This document shows, in pieces, positions 41,235-48,392 of a stretch of DNA of 64,000 nt (position 1 is the first letter of the stretch; every line of letters begins with the position of its first letter). The DNA comes from Holdemania sp. Marseille-P2844 (GTDB taxonomy: Bacteria > Bacillota_I > Bacilli_A > Erysipelotrichales > Erysipelotrichaceae), in NCBI RefSeq assembly GCF_900120005.1, contig NZ_LT635451.1, positions 1-64,000 of the forward strand. The letters run 5' to 3'. A program made the position numbers and the translations under genes. A model generated the notes under the pieces. It had not been told where the DNA came from and did not search any database. It saw only the letters and a list, made by a program, of their open reading frames with translations.

Positions 41235-41265
41235 CCTGGCAGTTATCTCCCTGACTGCTGGGGTT
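41235..41265 (+). other. Second hairpin after the structured RNA
   Basis: CCCTGGCAGT (about 41235-41244) pairs with ACTGCTGGGG (about 41254-41263), allowing G-U pairs. It lies between the terminator and the next gene and may shield its 5' end. Confidence 0.4.
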
Positions 41266-41320
41266 AAATTTAAAGCCATTCGGAATTAGTTCTATAAATA
41301 AAAAGAAAGAGAGAAAAATC

Positions 41321-41854
41321 ATGGAAGAAAATAAGAATACATTACGTAACCAGATCCGCACGATGTTGCATATGCAACGTGAATTGGACAAAGAAATTTT
41401 GAATAAACAAGGGATTAAGAAATACCCTTATGAGAATATTAAGATTGCGCTGATTGTCGAGATTGGCGAAATGATGAACGAACTTCCGACGAAGTTCAAA
41501 CATTGGAAGTCAACTGCTGTCGATGATCGAGAAAAAGCTCTGAAAGAATACGTTGACGTATACCACTTTCTTTTAAGCCTGTGCAATGAATATAAGATGA
41601 ATGTGCCAAGATACTTGGAGTGTTTGAATGACGCTCAGGAATACCAAACTCGAGCTGAGAAAGAGGATAAAACAGTGCTGCTTAGCAAAGTTCTTGCGTC
41701 GCTAATCTGGAACGTAAGTGAAGGCTATATCGACAAAGCGGTTGGAAGTGCAAAGCTGCTGGCAGACGCGCTCGGATTCACGCAAGATGAAATCTATGAG
41801 CAATATTTAGTCAAAAACGGTATCAATCATCAGCGCCAGGATCAAGGGTATTAA
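41321..41854 (+). CDS. All-alpha dUTPase-like nucleotide pyrophosphohydrolase
   Basis: This 177-residue protein has the helical dimeric dUTPase/MazG pattern: 'ALIVEIGEMMNELPTKFKHWK' and 'EKALKEYVDVYHFLLSL' give the ExxE and ExxD metal ligands. It probably cleaves dUTP to dUMP, keeping uracil out of phage DNA. AGAGAGAAAAATC precedes the ATG. Confidence 0.8.
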   Translation: MEENKNTLRNQIRTMLHMQRELDKEILNKQGIKKYPYENIKIALIVEIGEMMNELPTKFKHWKSTAVDDREKALKEYVDVYHFLLSLCNEYKMNVPRYLECLNDAQEYQTRAEKEDKTVLLSKVLASLIWNVSEGYIDKAVGSAKLLADALGFTQDEIYEQYLVKNGINHQRQDQGY

Positions 41855-41859
41855 GAATT

Positions 41860-42216
41860 ATGATCAACACCGTCATTTGTAGCGGTAAGATCGGAACGGA
41901 TCTCATCTATAACAAGACAGCTAAAGGAGACAGTTATGCTTTCCTTAAACTCGCGGTGCCAAAAAGGTATTTAGGAGATGAAAATCGTAACACGCACGTT
42001 CTGATCCAGTTTAACTGTTATGGTAAAGTGGCTGATAATGCGTTTGAGTATGCAGTTAAAGGCGATTTTTGCGAGGTCCAGGGGCATGTTGACTTGGATC
42101 GCAAACGAGGGATTATGCTGGTGGCTGATAGCATTCGATTTGTTTCTGGATCCCGTCGTGAGCCGGCCGACAAACTCGGCGGCGAAGAATTCAAAGGGGT
42201 GGATGACTATGAATAG
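41860..42216 (+). CDS. Second single-stranded DNA-binding-like protein
   Basis: This 118-residue OB-fold protein has 'NTVICSGKIGTDLIYNKTAKGDSYAFLKLAVP' and 'FNCYGKVADNAFEYAVKGDFCEVQGHV', the SSB/PriB pattern. It ends in acidic 'GVDDYE'. It is distinct from the SSB at 35489, so the prophage carries two, one early and one in the late-side block. Confidence 0.8.
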   Translation: MINTVICSGKIGTDLIYNKTAKGDSYAFLKLAVPKRYLGDENRNTHVLIQFNCYGKVADNAFEYAVKGDFCEVQGHVDLDRKRGIMLVADSIRFVSGSRREPADKLGGEEFKGVDDYE

Positions 42217-42231
42217 GAGAAGATTTGTTTA

Positions 42232-42831
42232 ATGAATCTGCTGGAATGGATCAAGAAGAAAAGCGATCAGATAATCCAAGATCTGGACAATGATATTCTC
42301 GATAACGAAAATATGAAACTGCGAATCGCAAGTGGAGATGGTGTTAATATTTATCCGATCGTAGCTTACATTTTTAATAAAGATAACAACCTGTCCGAGA
42401 TGGCTGATCGGTCCTTCACTGATCCGGCAGAGATTGATTTTTGTTTGAAGAAGTATCAAGAGATCATGTACATGCTTAATAAAAAGATCAATTTCGTTCC
42501 AACCAAAGAAAATTTCTGCCAGTTCATGGGATGGACAGCAGAAGTTTATAACCAAAATCTCAATAGTGACGCTGATGATATCCGGGCGGTGATGCAGATG
42601 GTTGAGGATTATCTGATTGATTCGCAACTGTCTGCCGGTCAAGGTGGTGTGACCAAAGCCAACTTAACAAAGTTCCGGACACAAGTTTCTGGCAACAATG
42701 GACATAGCCTTGTGACACAAAAAGAAGCCAACGAGGACAACCGATTCAAAGCACGATTCAAACCGGCTGATCAATTGGAGAGAGAGCTTAAAAACCTTTT
42801 GCCGCAGGCTTCATGTAGTAAAAAATCATGA
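42232..42831 (+). CDS. Phage protein, possibly a small-terminase-type packaging protein
   Basis: This 199-residue mainly helical protein has a region 'KENFCQFMGWTAEVYNQNL', which looks like a small DNA-binding helix pair, and a basic 'RFKARFKPADQLERELKNLL' tail. No motif is decisive. No other small terminase candidate is evident ahead of the large terminase 6 kb downstream. The intervening cargo element could have separated the two. The function is a guess. Confidence 0.4.
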   Translation: MNLLEWIKKKSDQIIQDLDNDILDNENMKLRIASGDGVNIYPIVAYIFNKDNNLSEMADRSFTDPAEIDFCLKKYQEIMYMLNKKINFVPTKENFCQFMGWTAEVYNQNLNSDADDIRAVMQMVEDYLIDSQLSAGQGGVTKANLTKFRTQVSGNNGHSLVTQKEANEDNRFKARFKPADQLERELKNLLPQASCSKKS

Positions 42832-42882
42832 AACAGTTTTGATATGACACATCCCATTCTAAAAAATATAAATGTTCAATAA
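42831..42882 (+). repeat. Left copy of the TATGACACATCCC repeat
   Basis: AAACAGTTTTG then ATATGACACATCCC (42831-42855), 14 bp, then AAATGTTCAATAA. It matches the right-hand copies at 45161 and 45196 in order and spacing. Confidence 0.8.
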
Positions 42883-42915
42883 ATGCATTGACTTAATGAA
42901 CATTTATGATATCAT
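42870..42915 (+). promoter_or_regulatory. Recombinase promoter with inverted-repeat operator
   Basis: -35 TTGACT (42888-42893) and -10 TATCAT (42910-42915) have a 16-bp spacer. The perfect 9-bp inverted repeat AAATGTTCA (42870-42878) / TGAACATTT (42897-42905) spans the -35, suitable for autoregulation by the recombinase or by another DNA-binding protein. Confidence 0.65.
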
Positions 42916-42940
42916 TTAGATATGGAAGGTGGGTGTCATT

Positions 42941-43579
42941 ATGGCATATTATGGATATGAGCGAGTATCGACAGGAAAGCAAGGATTTGACAGACAGGAT
43001 GAGGCGTTAAAGCAATGGTCCAGCGATAACGGAGTTATTTATGATAAGGTGTTTAGTGATACAGTCACGGGTAAAACATTCTTCCGTGACGCTTATCAGA
43101 AAATGAAAGAAATCCTGCAACCTGGCGATTATGTTGTAATCAAAGAGATCGATCGTCTCGGGCGTGATTGGGACGGGATCAAGGAAGAATGGGCATGGAT
43201 GGACAAACATGATATTAACGTTATTATCATCGATATGCCCATGATGAATTCCATGTACAAAGATGGCGCTACTCTCGATATGCGGTTTATGCGATCAGTA
43301 ATATTTGAGCTGATGTGTTATCTCGCTGAGAGGGAAAGAGAAAAAATCTCGCAGCGAACCAAAGAAGCGTTGGCGGCGAAGAAATCGGCTGGAAAAACGC
43401 TTGGCCGGCCGGTAGATGAAAAGCGCAGAAAGAAAATTTGCAAGCTTTATTTATCCGGGATGTCTATTGTTGATATATCAAAGCAAATGGACGTTGCAAG
43501 AGGAACGGTTTACAGCGCGATCAAAGAGGCTGGATTAGAAATTAAGAAAGACCGGAGAAAAGAAACCAAGGGAAGCTGA
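42941..43579 (+). CDS. Serine recombinase (resolvase/invertase family)
   Basis: This 212-residue protein has the catalytic N-terminal domain 'YYGYERVSTGKQGFDRQDEAL' with Ser about residue 8, 'VIKEIDRLGRDWDGI' and 'RSVIFELMCYLAEREREKISQRTKEAL'. The linker 'GKTLGRPVDEKRRKKICKLY' leads to a C-terminal helix-turn-helix ('SIVDISKQMDVARGTVYSAI'). It is of resolvase size, not a large serine integrase. Start chosen at ATG 42941 after AAGGTGGG; a GTG at 42929 is in frame. It may recombine the repeats that flank the element. Confidence 0.92.
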   Translation: MAYYGYERVSTGKQGFDRQDEALKQWSSDNGVIYDKVFSDTVTGKTFFRDAYQKMKEILQPGDYVVIKEIDRLGRDWDGIKEEWAWMDKHDINVIIIDMPMMNSMYKDGATLDMRFMRSVIFELMCYLAEREREKISQRTKEALAAKKSAGKTLGRPVDEKRRKKICKLYLSGMSIVDISKQMDVARGTVYSAIKEAGLEIKKDRRKETKGS

Positions 43580-43592
43580 AAGGCTTCCTCTA
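43571..43592 (+). terminator. Weak terminator after the recombinase
   Basis: GGAAGC-tgaaag-GCTTCC, overlapping the stop codon, followed by TCTATT. The T-run is short. Confidence 0.5.
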
Positions 43593-43618
43593 TTAGCGGT
43601 GAAAATTGAGTGATTGTA

Positions 43619-43657
43619 ATCATCTTAACACGCAACTCAGCGTTAAGATGATATACT
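43619..43657 (+). promoter_or_regulatory. Panacea gene promoter with perfect 11-bp inverted repeat
   Basis: ATCATCTTAAC (43619-43629) and GTTAAGATGAT (43642-43652) are perfect inverted repeats abutting -10 TATACT (43652-43657). An operator over the promoter is the usual arrangement for autoregulated toxin-antitoxin operons. Confidence 0.65.
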
Positions 43658-43675
43658 ATATATGGAGTGATATAT

Positions 43676-44176
43676 ATGGATAAAAGCAAAGCGGAAGTCA
43701 AAGATGTTGCTAGATATATAATTAATTATTGTAATGATAGCAACATACCGGTTTCTAATCTAAAACTGCAAAAACTACTTTACTTTGTGCAAGGGGTATC
43801 TTTTGCGGCGTTCGGTGAAGCGTGTTTTACAAGCGAATTTGAGGCTTGGAGCTTCGGCCCGGTTATGCCTGAGGTCTATCATGAATTTAAGGTGTTTGGT
43901 TCTAATAGCATACCTAAGGTTGAGACATATTATGACTTTACTGATCCTCATGACATAGTTAAGACATTCGACGAATCGGTATTAGATTCTAATACTAAGT
44001 TATTGGTTGAGTTAGTAGTAAAAATGTTTAAAAATTATTCGTCTACTAAATTGGTTAGTATGACTCACGCACAAGCGCCTTGGGCTGACGTGTATGAGCC
44101 TGATCAAAAAAGTATAAAAATAACTAATGAAAGCATTAAAAAATATTTTCAGAATCAATATGGATCGGGTAATTAA
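43676..44176 (+). CDS. Panacea-domain (DUF4065, SocA/GepA-like) protein, likely antitoxin
   Basis: This 166-residue protein matches DUF4065: 'VARYIINYCNDSNIPVSNLKLQKLLYFVQGVSFAAFGEACFTSEFEAWSFGPVMPEVYHEFK' (residues 8-75) and 'SMTHAQAPWADVYEPDQ' near 130. Panacea proteins neutralise many unrelated toxins, including membrane toxins, in PanAT pairs. The gene lies two bases upstream of a membrane protein gene and behind a palindromic operator. Antitoxin function is inferred from family and layout. Confidence 0.82.
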   Translation: MDKSKAEVKDVARYIINYCNDSNIPVSNLKLQKLLYFVQGVSFAAFGEACFTSEFEAWSFGPVMPEVYHEFKVFGSNSIPKVETYYDFTDPHDIVKTFDESVLDSNTKLLVELVVKMFKNYSSTKLVSMTHAQAPWADVYEPDQKSIKITNESIKKYFQNQYGSGN

Positions 44177-44178
44177 TT

Positions 44179-45096
44179 ATGGATATCGATGTAGAAAAAT
44201 TAAATAGAGTTTTGCAAAATTTACTTGACGGAAATGATTTGGACGATATTAGAATTACAAAATATTCCGAAAAAGAAGAGGCAATGAATGATGTGTTGGC
44301 AATTTTAGATGTGAGTAGCGATGAATTTGATCCATCTAGTTTTGTTTCCAGATTGAAGTCGTATATAGAAAATCATGATAGAATTTTATATTCTGTTGTT
44401 ACTAATAGGGTGTATGCAAAGAAAACTGTGGAAATGGGTACGTTACTAACAAATCTTGATAAAGTCCTGCAAAGCGAATATATATTCTGTAATTTTGATG
44501 AAGAAAAGCGGGCTAATATCATAAAAGTGATTATTAAACTTACTGATCATATCAACTTAGCGATGAGCCAGAAAACCAGTTTTGAAATGTCGGATGAAGC
44601 TTTTAAAAAAAGATCGGATCCATTAATCAAAGCAGCTATAAAAGCAACAGAAGAACGATTTGAAGGTGTTGCTAAAAAAGCTGAAGCAGAAGTTGGAGAA
44701 GTGAAAAAAGATATACTTAATCAACTGATATCAATTGTTGCCATTTTTACTGCAATTTCATTTGTAATGTTCGGCGGTATAAGTACCATGTCAACTTTAT
44801 TCAAAGAGATCGGTGATGGTGTTGATTTAGGTAAAGTCATGGTATTAGGATCAATGCTTGGTATGGCTATGGTTGCAGCTACATATTTGTTTTTAAGATT
44901 CGTTATGGTAATTGTTAAGGATTCGGCAAAACACCCTGTCATGGATAAAATTTTTTATTGTTCAATAGCTTTATTATTTTTAATGTTTATTATTTCGCTT
45001 GTGGTGTGCTATGAAGGCTATGATCTAATGCCTGTAGTTTTATGTGCTATAGTAGTATTCATGTTTCTTCCATATGTGATTGATCGTATAAATTGA
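44179..45096 (+). CDS. Four-helix membrane protein paired with Panacea, candidate toxin/effector
   Basis: This 305-residue protein has a soluble N-terminal part (about 1-175, with a predicted coiled coil 'ATEERFEGVAKKAEAEVGEVKKDIL'). Four hydrophobic helices follow at about 180-200, 220-245, 258-280 and 283-301. No enzymatic motif is visible. Membrane toxins are one of the main partner classes of Panacea antitoxins, though they are usually shorter. The long cytosolic head could be a sensor. It is strongly AT-rich compared with flanking phage genes. Confidence 0.65.
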   Translation: MDIDVEKLNRVLQNLLDGNDLDDIRITKYSEKEEAMNDVLAILDVSSDEFDPSSFVSRLKSYIENHDRILYSVVTNRVYAKKTVEMGTLLTNLDKVLQSEYIFCNFDEEKRANIIKVIIKLTDHINLAMSQKTSFEMSDEAFKKRSDPLIKAAIKATEERFEGVAKKAEAEVGEVKKDILNQLISIVAIFTAISFVMFGGISTMSTLFKEIGDGVDLGKVMVLGSMLGMAMVAATYLFLRFVMVIVKDSAKHPVMDKIFYCSIALLFLMFIISLVVCYEGYDLMPVVLCAIVVFMFLPYVIDRIN

Positions 45097-45120
45097 TAAT
45101 AAAATTCTTATATTATAGCA

Positions 45121-45150
45121 ACGTGATCTCTTGAGGTCACGCTTTTTTTT
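45121..45150 (+). terminator. Terminator after the Panacea/membrane-protein pair
   Basis: CGTGATC-tcttga-GGTCACG followed by CTTTTTTTT. It ends the cargo operon just before the right repeats. Confidence 0.85.
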
Positions 45151-45160
45151 GAAAACTTAG

Positions 45161-45247
45161 AAACAGTTTTTATATGACACATCCCAAAAGCCTGCAACAG
45201 TTTGCCTATGACACATCCCCTTTTATATGTGTAAAAATGTTCAATAA
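45161..45247 (+). repeat. Right copies of the TATGACACATCCC repeat
   Basis: The first copy, AAACAGTTTTT-ATATGACACATCCC, is at 45161-45185. The second, AACAGTTTGCC-TATGACACATCCC, is at 45196-45219, with AAATGTTCAATAA at 45235-45247 as in the left copy. The duplication on this side would fit two successive insertions or target duplications. Confidence 0.8.
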
Positions 45248-45346
45248 GTATCGGTTATTTTCCTTTGCGAAAATCATTTGAATTCCGTTGAAAAACGCGA
45301 TAAAATGCTTATTTTAAGGCTTTTTATCTAATGAAAGGATAGGCGA

Positions 45347-45392
45347 AAATGTTCAAAAAGTCGTTGACAATATCGACGGATAGAGATATCCT
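45347..45392 (+). promoter_or_regulatory. Promoter for the 45.4-45.6 kb hairpin RNA / small peptide
   Basis: -35 TTGACA (45364-45369), 17-bp spacer, -10 TATCCT (45387-45392). AAATGTTCAA starts 17 bp upstream of the -35, as it does (18 bp) at the recombinase promoter, so the two may share a regulator. Confidence 0.6.
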
Positions 45393-45398
45393 TTAGAT

Positions 45399-45640
45399 GT
45401 ACACGGGGCGGCCCAACAAAAAACCGCCCCAGTCAAAGACCGTGCGGAAGATCGCTAGAAAGGCGGGACGTATGGTTAAGGTGATTTTGATTATATGGTT
45501 GTCGCTCCGTCTAAGGTTAAGCAAAATTAAAAAAGCTTAACCCCTGCCCGGGTTAAGCGCACCACAACGGGTTACCCCGTGTACACCAATTATACAACAG
45601 CATCAAAAAAGCCGCAAGCGTTCCAGCGCTTACGGCGACG
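45399..45640 (+). ncRNA. Hairpin-rich RNA encoding a tiny peptide (type I toxin-like)
   Basis: Downstream of the promoter lie GGGGCGG...CCGCCCC (45405-45430), GCTTAACCC-cctgcc-GGGTTAAGC (45535-45558, overlapping the peptide stop), ACGGG-ttac-CCCGT (45567-45580) and GCCGcAAGCG-ttccag-CGCTTaCGGC (45611-45636). A 22-codon basic/hydrophobic peptide sits between the first two. A strongly structured mRNA for a very small membrane peptide is typical of type I toxins. An antisense RNA promoter was not identified. Confidence 0.45.
45472..45540 (+). CDS. 22-residue hydrophobic/basic peptide, toxin-like
   Basis: The frame starts MVKVILIIWLSLRLRL and ends in SKIKKA. It has a short hydrophobic N-half and an Arg/Lys-rich C-half. 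AAGGCGGG precedes ATG 45472 and a perfect 9-bp stem covers the stop codon. The size and amphipathic pattern fit small membrane toxins. The call depends on context only. Confidence 0.4.
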   Translation: MVKVILIIWLSLRLRLSKIKKA

Positions 45641-45717
45641 GCTGGAAATCATGACAAGGAAAACCAGCCGACCCAATTATAGCACGGGGACAACCCCCGC
45701 GGAAAGGAGAAAAAATC

Positions 45718-46611
45718 ATGACAACAAGAACAACAATCAGAACACCGCGCGGCACCTTCGAGGCGGTAACCTTCCCTTCGGAAGAATCGGCCAGATCGGC
45801 GGGATTCGGCCTTTACTTCACCAACGACGACGGCACGGATATTTTCACGAAATCCGATGCGGAAACCCATCACACGGATTTTGCGATCATCAAAGCGATG
45901 AAAAGAAAGTTTGATTTTGGTTGCATCGATTACGAAGGACGAGGAAAGGCGCTTAACCGGGTAACCGTGGAAATGGAATATAAGCAGAACGGAGACAAAA
46001 AGCGTTTTTCCGTCTCTGCATTGGTTTGGAATGCTCGGCATTCCGACGTTGTTGCCGGTGGTCAATGCCTTGACAGCATCGCCCCATATATCCAAAATCC
46101 GGTTTTCTCCGAAATCTTCAGACTCTGGAAAGCGTATCATCTTAACGATATGCACCCAGAATGTGAGCATCAACACGCCGCGGGATGGCATAAGCTGGCG
46201 GGAAAGAAGGTTACTTTATATCATTGGAGAATGACGCAAGAAGCCATGAAAGAACAAAGAGCCGCCGAAAAAGCCGCCCTTGTTGCGTTGAAGCTTGGGG
46301 AAACATTCAATCCGACAATTGATCAAAAATTTTTCGCTAACCTCGAATATTCGTTGACTACATGGACGGAAATGCTGCCCGCGGAATTGGCGAAATATTA
46401 CGAGCCGAAGAAACCGCTTTACGCCGGCGACGAAGGGCACACAGAAACAAAGTCTTTAGGCTGGTTACATGAGAGCGAACACCCGGACGGGATTCTTGCT
46501 AAAGCTTGCCCGGTGTGTGGCTACACATACGGAAGCGAATGGAAATATTTTCCCATTCCGGAAGAAGACGAAAAAATTATATATAAGCTTATTGAAAAAG
46601 GGAGCTTATAA
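45718..46611 (+). CDS. Conserved phage protein with C-terminal zinc-ribbon-like pair
   Basis: This 297-residue protein has a mixed N-terminal domain ('TIRTPRGTFEAVTFPSEESARSAGFG'), a central 'EFAKYY'-like helical region and a C-terminal 'AKACPVCGYTYGSEW' CxxC near residue 270. Similar proteins occur in Firmicutes phages and conjugative elements without known function. GAAAGGAG precedes the ATG. It is GC-richer than the cargo genes to its left. Confidence 0.6.
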   Translation: MTTRTTIRTPRGTFEAVTFPSEESARSAGFGLYFTNDDGTDIFTKSDAETHHTDFAIIKAMKRKFDFGCIDYEGRGKALNRVTVEMEYKQNGDKKRFSVSALVWNARHSDVVAGGQCLDSIAPYIQNPVFSEIFRLWKAYHLNDMHPECEHQHAAGWHKLAGKKVTLYHWRMTQEAMKEQRAAEKAALVALKLGETFNPTIDQKFFANLEYSLTTWTEMLPAELAKYYEPKKPLYAGDEGHTETKSLGWLHESEHPDGILAKACPVCGYTYGSEWKYFPIPEEDEKIIYKLIEKGSL

Positions 46612-46612
46612 A

Positions 46613-46792
46613 GTGAAACAGGCAGAGATAAAACGATTATTTGTTTTAGAATTTTATGGAACGATGGCGGCATATAAAGCCGCCAGAAAAAACGATTATT
46701 GCAAAGTACAGCTTGAATGGTCTTGCTTTATTGATGGTTTATGCCGTGATGGCGTAATCTCACAAGCGCAATATAATAGCGCCACTTTTTAG
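46613..46792 (+). CDS. Small conserved phage protein, 59 residues
   Basis: It starts at GTG 46613 after AAAGGGAGC and reads MKQAEIKRLFVLEFYGTMAA, then 'QLEWSCFIDGLCRDGVISQAQY'. The pattern recurs in accessory regions of gut Clostridia next to the previous gene's family. Function unknown. Confidence 0.6.
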   Translation: MKQAEIKRLFVLEFYGTMAAYKAARKNDYCKVQLEWSCFIDGLCRDGVISQAQYNSATF

Positions 46793-46806
46793 GGATGGGG
46801 GTAAAT

Positions 46807-47175
46807 ATGAATAAGAAAAAGCGCATCGAGCAAGCCTTTCCGGGCATCTATCAAGCGATATCGGATTATAACGGTTGGGATGGTCACGCTGTTATTATGA
46901 TTGATGTATCTGATTGCAATATGTGGACTGATTTATTTGTTTCCGACTCGGAGCATAAACGCTATCACAGCCCATCAATTTTTAAGTTGATAAAAAAGGA
47001 CGGTTTATTCTGGCGTGACGACAAAACGTCGGCAGGCGCCGCGCTCTGGGAGATGTCGGAAGATCTAAGTTCTTATGGAGCTTGGAAGATCGGCCTGGAC
47101 GATCCCGAAATTAGAAAAATGGCCGAAGATGTGGCGAAGATCGCCGAAGGTTTAATGAAAGGAGAGGGAAGATGA
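46807..47175 (+). CDS. Phage protein of unknown function
   Basis: This 122-residue protein starts at ATG 46807 with GGGGG before it; another in-frame ATG lies at 46795. It is aromatic-rich ('GIYQAISDYNGWDGHAVIMIDVSD'). No family recognised. It overlaps the next gene by four bases. Confidence 0.55.
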   Translation: MNKKKRIEQAFPGIYQAISDYNGWDGHAVIMIDVSDCNMWTDLFVSDSEHKRYHSPSIFKLIKKDGLFWRDDKTSAGAALWEMSEDLSSYGAWKIGLDDPEIRKMAEDVAKIAEGLMKGEGR

Positions 47176-47393
47176 TCAGGTTTAATGTTTACACTGAGGA
47201 CGGAGTTTTTATCAGGTCCTACAGAGATAAAGAGGCGGTCCGGCGCTTTATCCTCCACGACGGCCGGTCGTCGGCCTTAGGTGTTGTTAAGGTGATCCCG
47301 TCAGCTGGGGCAGCACATTCTTACAGCTTCTTTGACTTTCTGCGCTGTTATGGTACAGTAAGAGAGGAGGTGAAGCCATGGGAAAGCTTATAA
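47172..47393 (+). CDS. Small phage protein of unknown function
   Basis: This 73-residue protein has a beta-rich N-terminus ('MIRFNVYTEDGVFIRSYRDKEAVRRF'). Its 3' part holds a promoter-like TTGACT...TACAGT and the ribosome site of the next tiny gene. Confidence 0.5.
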   Translation: MIRFNVYTEDGVFIRSYRDKEAVRRFILHDGRSSALGVVKVIPSAGAAHSYSFFDFLRCYGTVREEVKPWESL

Positions 47394-47473
47394 AGGGTGT
47401 TCTGATGGTCATCTTCTTCCCGATCTGGTTCTGCTTCTGGTTTCTGGCGGCGCTGGTTGGGCTCAATAAATAA
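47378..47473 (+). CDS. 31-residue hydrophobic membrane peptide, toxin- or holin-like
   Basis: The frame MGKLIKGVLMVIFFPIWFCF... ends in AALVGLNK. It has one long, Phe/Trp-rich membrane helix with basic ends. GAGAGGAGGTG precedes ATG 47378. A promoter-like TTGACT/16 bp/TACAGT lies about 30 bp upstream, and a terminator starts two bases after the stop, so it can be its own transcription unit. Small toxic peptide or phage membrane factor; unproven. Confidence 0.55.
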   Translation: MGKLIKGVLMVIFFPIWFCFWFLAALVGLNK

Positions 47474-47474
47474 A

Positions 47475-47502
47475 GGCAGCTTATAACAAGCTGTCTTTTT
47501 TT
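47475..47502 (+). terminator. Terminator after the small membrane peptide
   Basis: GGCAGCTT-ataac-AAGCTGTC (one G-U pair) followed by TTTTTTT. Confidence 0.85.
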
Positions 47503-48298
47503 ACGTTCTCGCCGATTGTTGATTATGCTTTATATTTATTAGATATGTTTATGATTATTAACTGATTTACATATCTAGCCTCTCTGACTTGCATAAATGG
47601 CCGTTCTAGCGACGTTTGCTCGTTGCAACTATAGTTTACTTGCTTAATTCGTTTGTCGCTGTAATGGCTTCTAAATGGGCTATGCGGCGTTTGACATTTT
47701 CCCTTATTGCTTGATGCGCTGGGCATCTAAGATATAATCGGCCTATAACGCTGTCTGAGCCAATATAAGGCGCGTTTCCTTTCTGATCAGGGATCGAGCT
47801 TATATAAAGCGCTTTTATCGCGTCTGGGCTGCTTCTGGGAGCTTGTGAGGCCTTCTTGCTGTTCGTGCTGCTAGATATGTATATATATAATAATACTTTA
47901 AACTTATATTCTATTTAGTATATAAAATTATGTATTGTATATTAAAGAAATATAAATAATAAAGGTTTTATATTTATTATTATGATAGACGCTTTTTCAT
48001 GAGTTCCTACGTGCTTGTAGGCATCGTTTATATAGGCGTTATGTATTCGTGCATGATTACGCTGACATGAGCTCATGTGATGCTGTGAGGCGTTATGAGA
48101 GTGGATATGATGAGGGATGTAACGACAGTTAATCACGCCTCGTTATTTTAAAAGTTTCAACTTAAATATGCGTAAGGTATGACATAGGATGCGCCATTTC
48201 CTCATGGTGTTTCATGGGTCGATCAACGATCATGTTCATTAAACGTTCGTTTATTGCACACTTCAGATAGTCAAATAAGCCTTATTTAAAGGCTTTTT
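47503..48298 (+). ncRNA. ~800-nt gene-free, hairpin-rich segment between two terminators (candidate large phage RNA)
   Basis: No frame with a ribosome site is found on either strand. Hairpins include TAGATATG/CATATCTA (47540-47577), GCGACG/CGTTGC (47608-47625), GATGC-gctgg-GCATC (47713-47727), CCTAC-gtgctt-GTAGG (48006-48021) and the palindrome CATGAGCTCATG (48066-48077). GAGGCGT pairs with ACGCCTC near 48086-48140. GGCGTTATG-type words recur. The segment ends in the terminator AAGCC-ttatttaaa-GGCTTTTT. Size, phage location and final terminator are like ROOL/GOLLD-class large RNAs; no sequence match could be tested. Confidence 0.4.
48277..48298 (+). terminator. Terminator at the end of the non-coding segment
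   Basis: AAGCC (48277-48281) pairs with GGCTT (48291-48295) and ends in TTTTT. A looser TATGACGTACCCC copy of the late-region repeat starts at 48301. Confidence 0.7.
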
Positions 48299-48392
48299 CC
48301 TATGACGTACCCCTTCCCTATTGTCTGATCGACGCCCGGGGGTCTAGTTACCCCATTTCACTACACACCAATATTTTGAAAGGAGTCATTCA

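Larger units (their letters stand above)
42831..45247 (+). mobile_element. Putative recombinase-Panacea cargo element bracketed by direct repeats
   Basis: Imperfect direct repeats flank three genes. The left copy AAACAGTTTT(g)ATATGACACATCCC is at 42831-42855, followed after 14 bp by AAATGTTCAATAA (42870-42882). The right side has two copies: 45161-45185, and 45196-45219 followed after 15 bp by AAATGTTCAATAA (45235-45247). Inside lie a serine recombinase, a Panacea-domain gene and a membrane protein gene, each unit with its own promoter or terminator. This suggests insertion or serial exchange of cargo within the late region. Limits are inferred. Confidence 0.45.

Noticed and set aside
45579-45914. 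Separate 111-codon protein gene overlapping 45718
   Set aside because: It has no ribosome site and is low-complexity (Asn/Lys/Arg) out of frame with the better-supported gene at 45718-46611.
47523-48136. Two small minus-strand genes (64-67 codons) in the gap
   Set aside because: Both lack ribosome sites, have biased composition and oppose the direction of all nearby genes. They look like chance frames.
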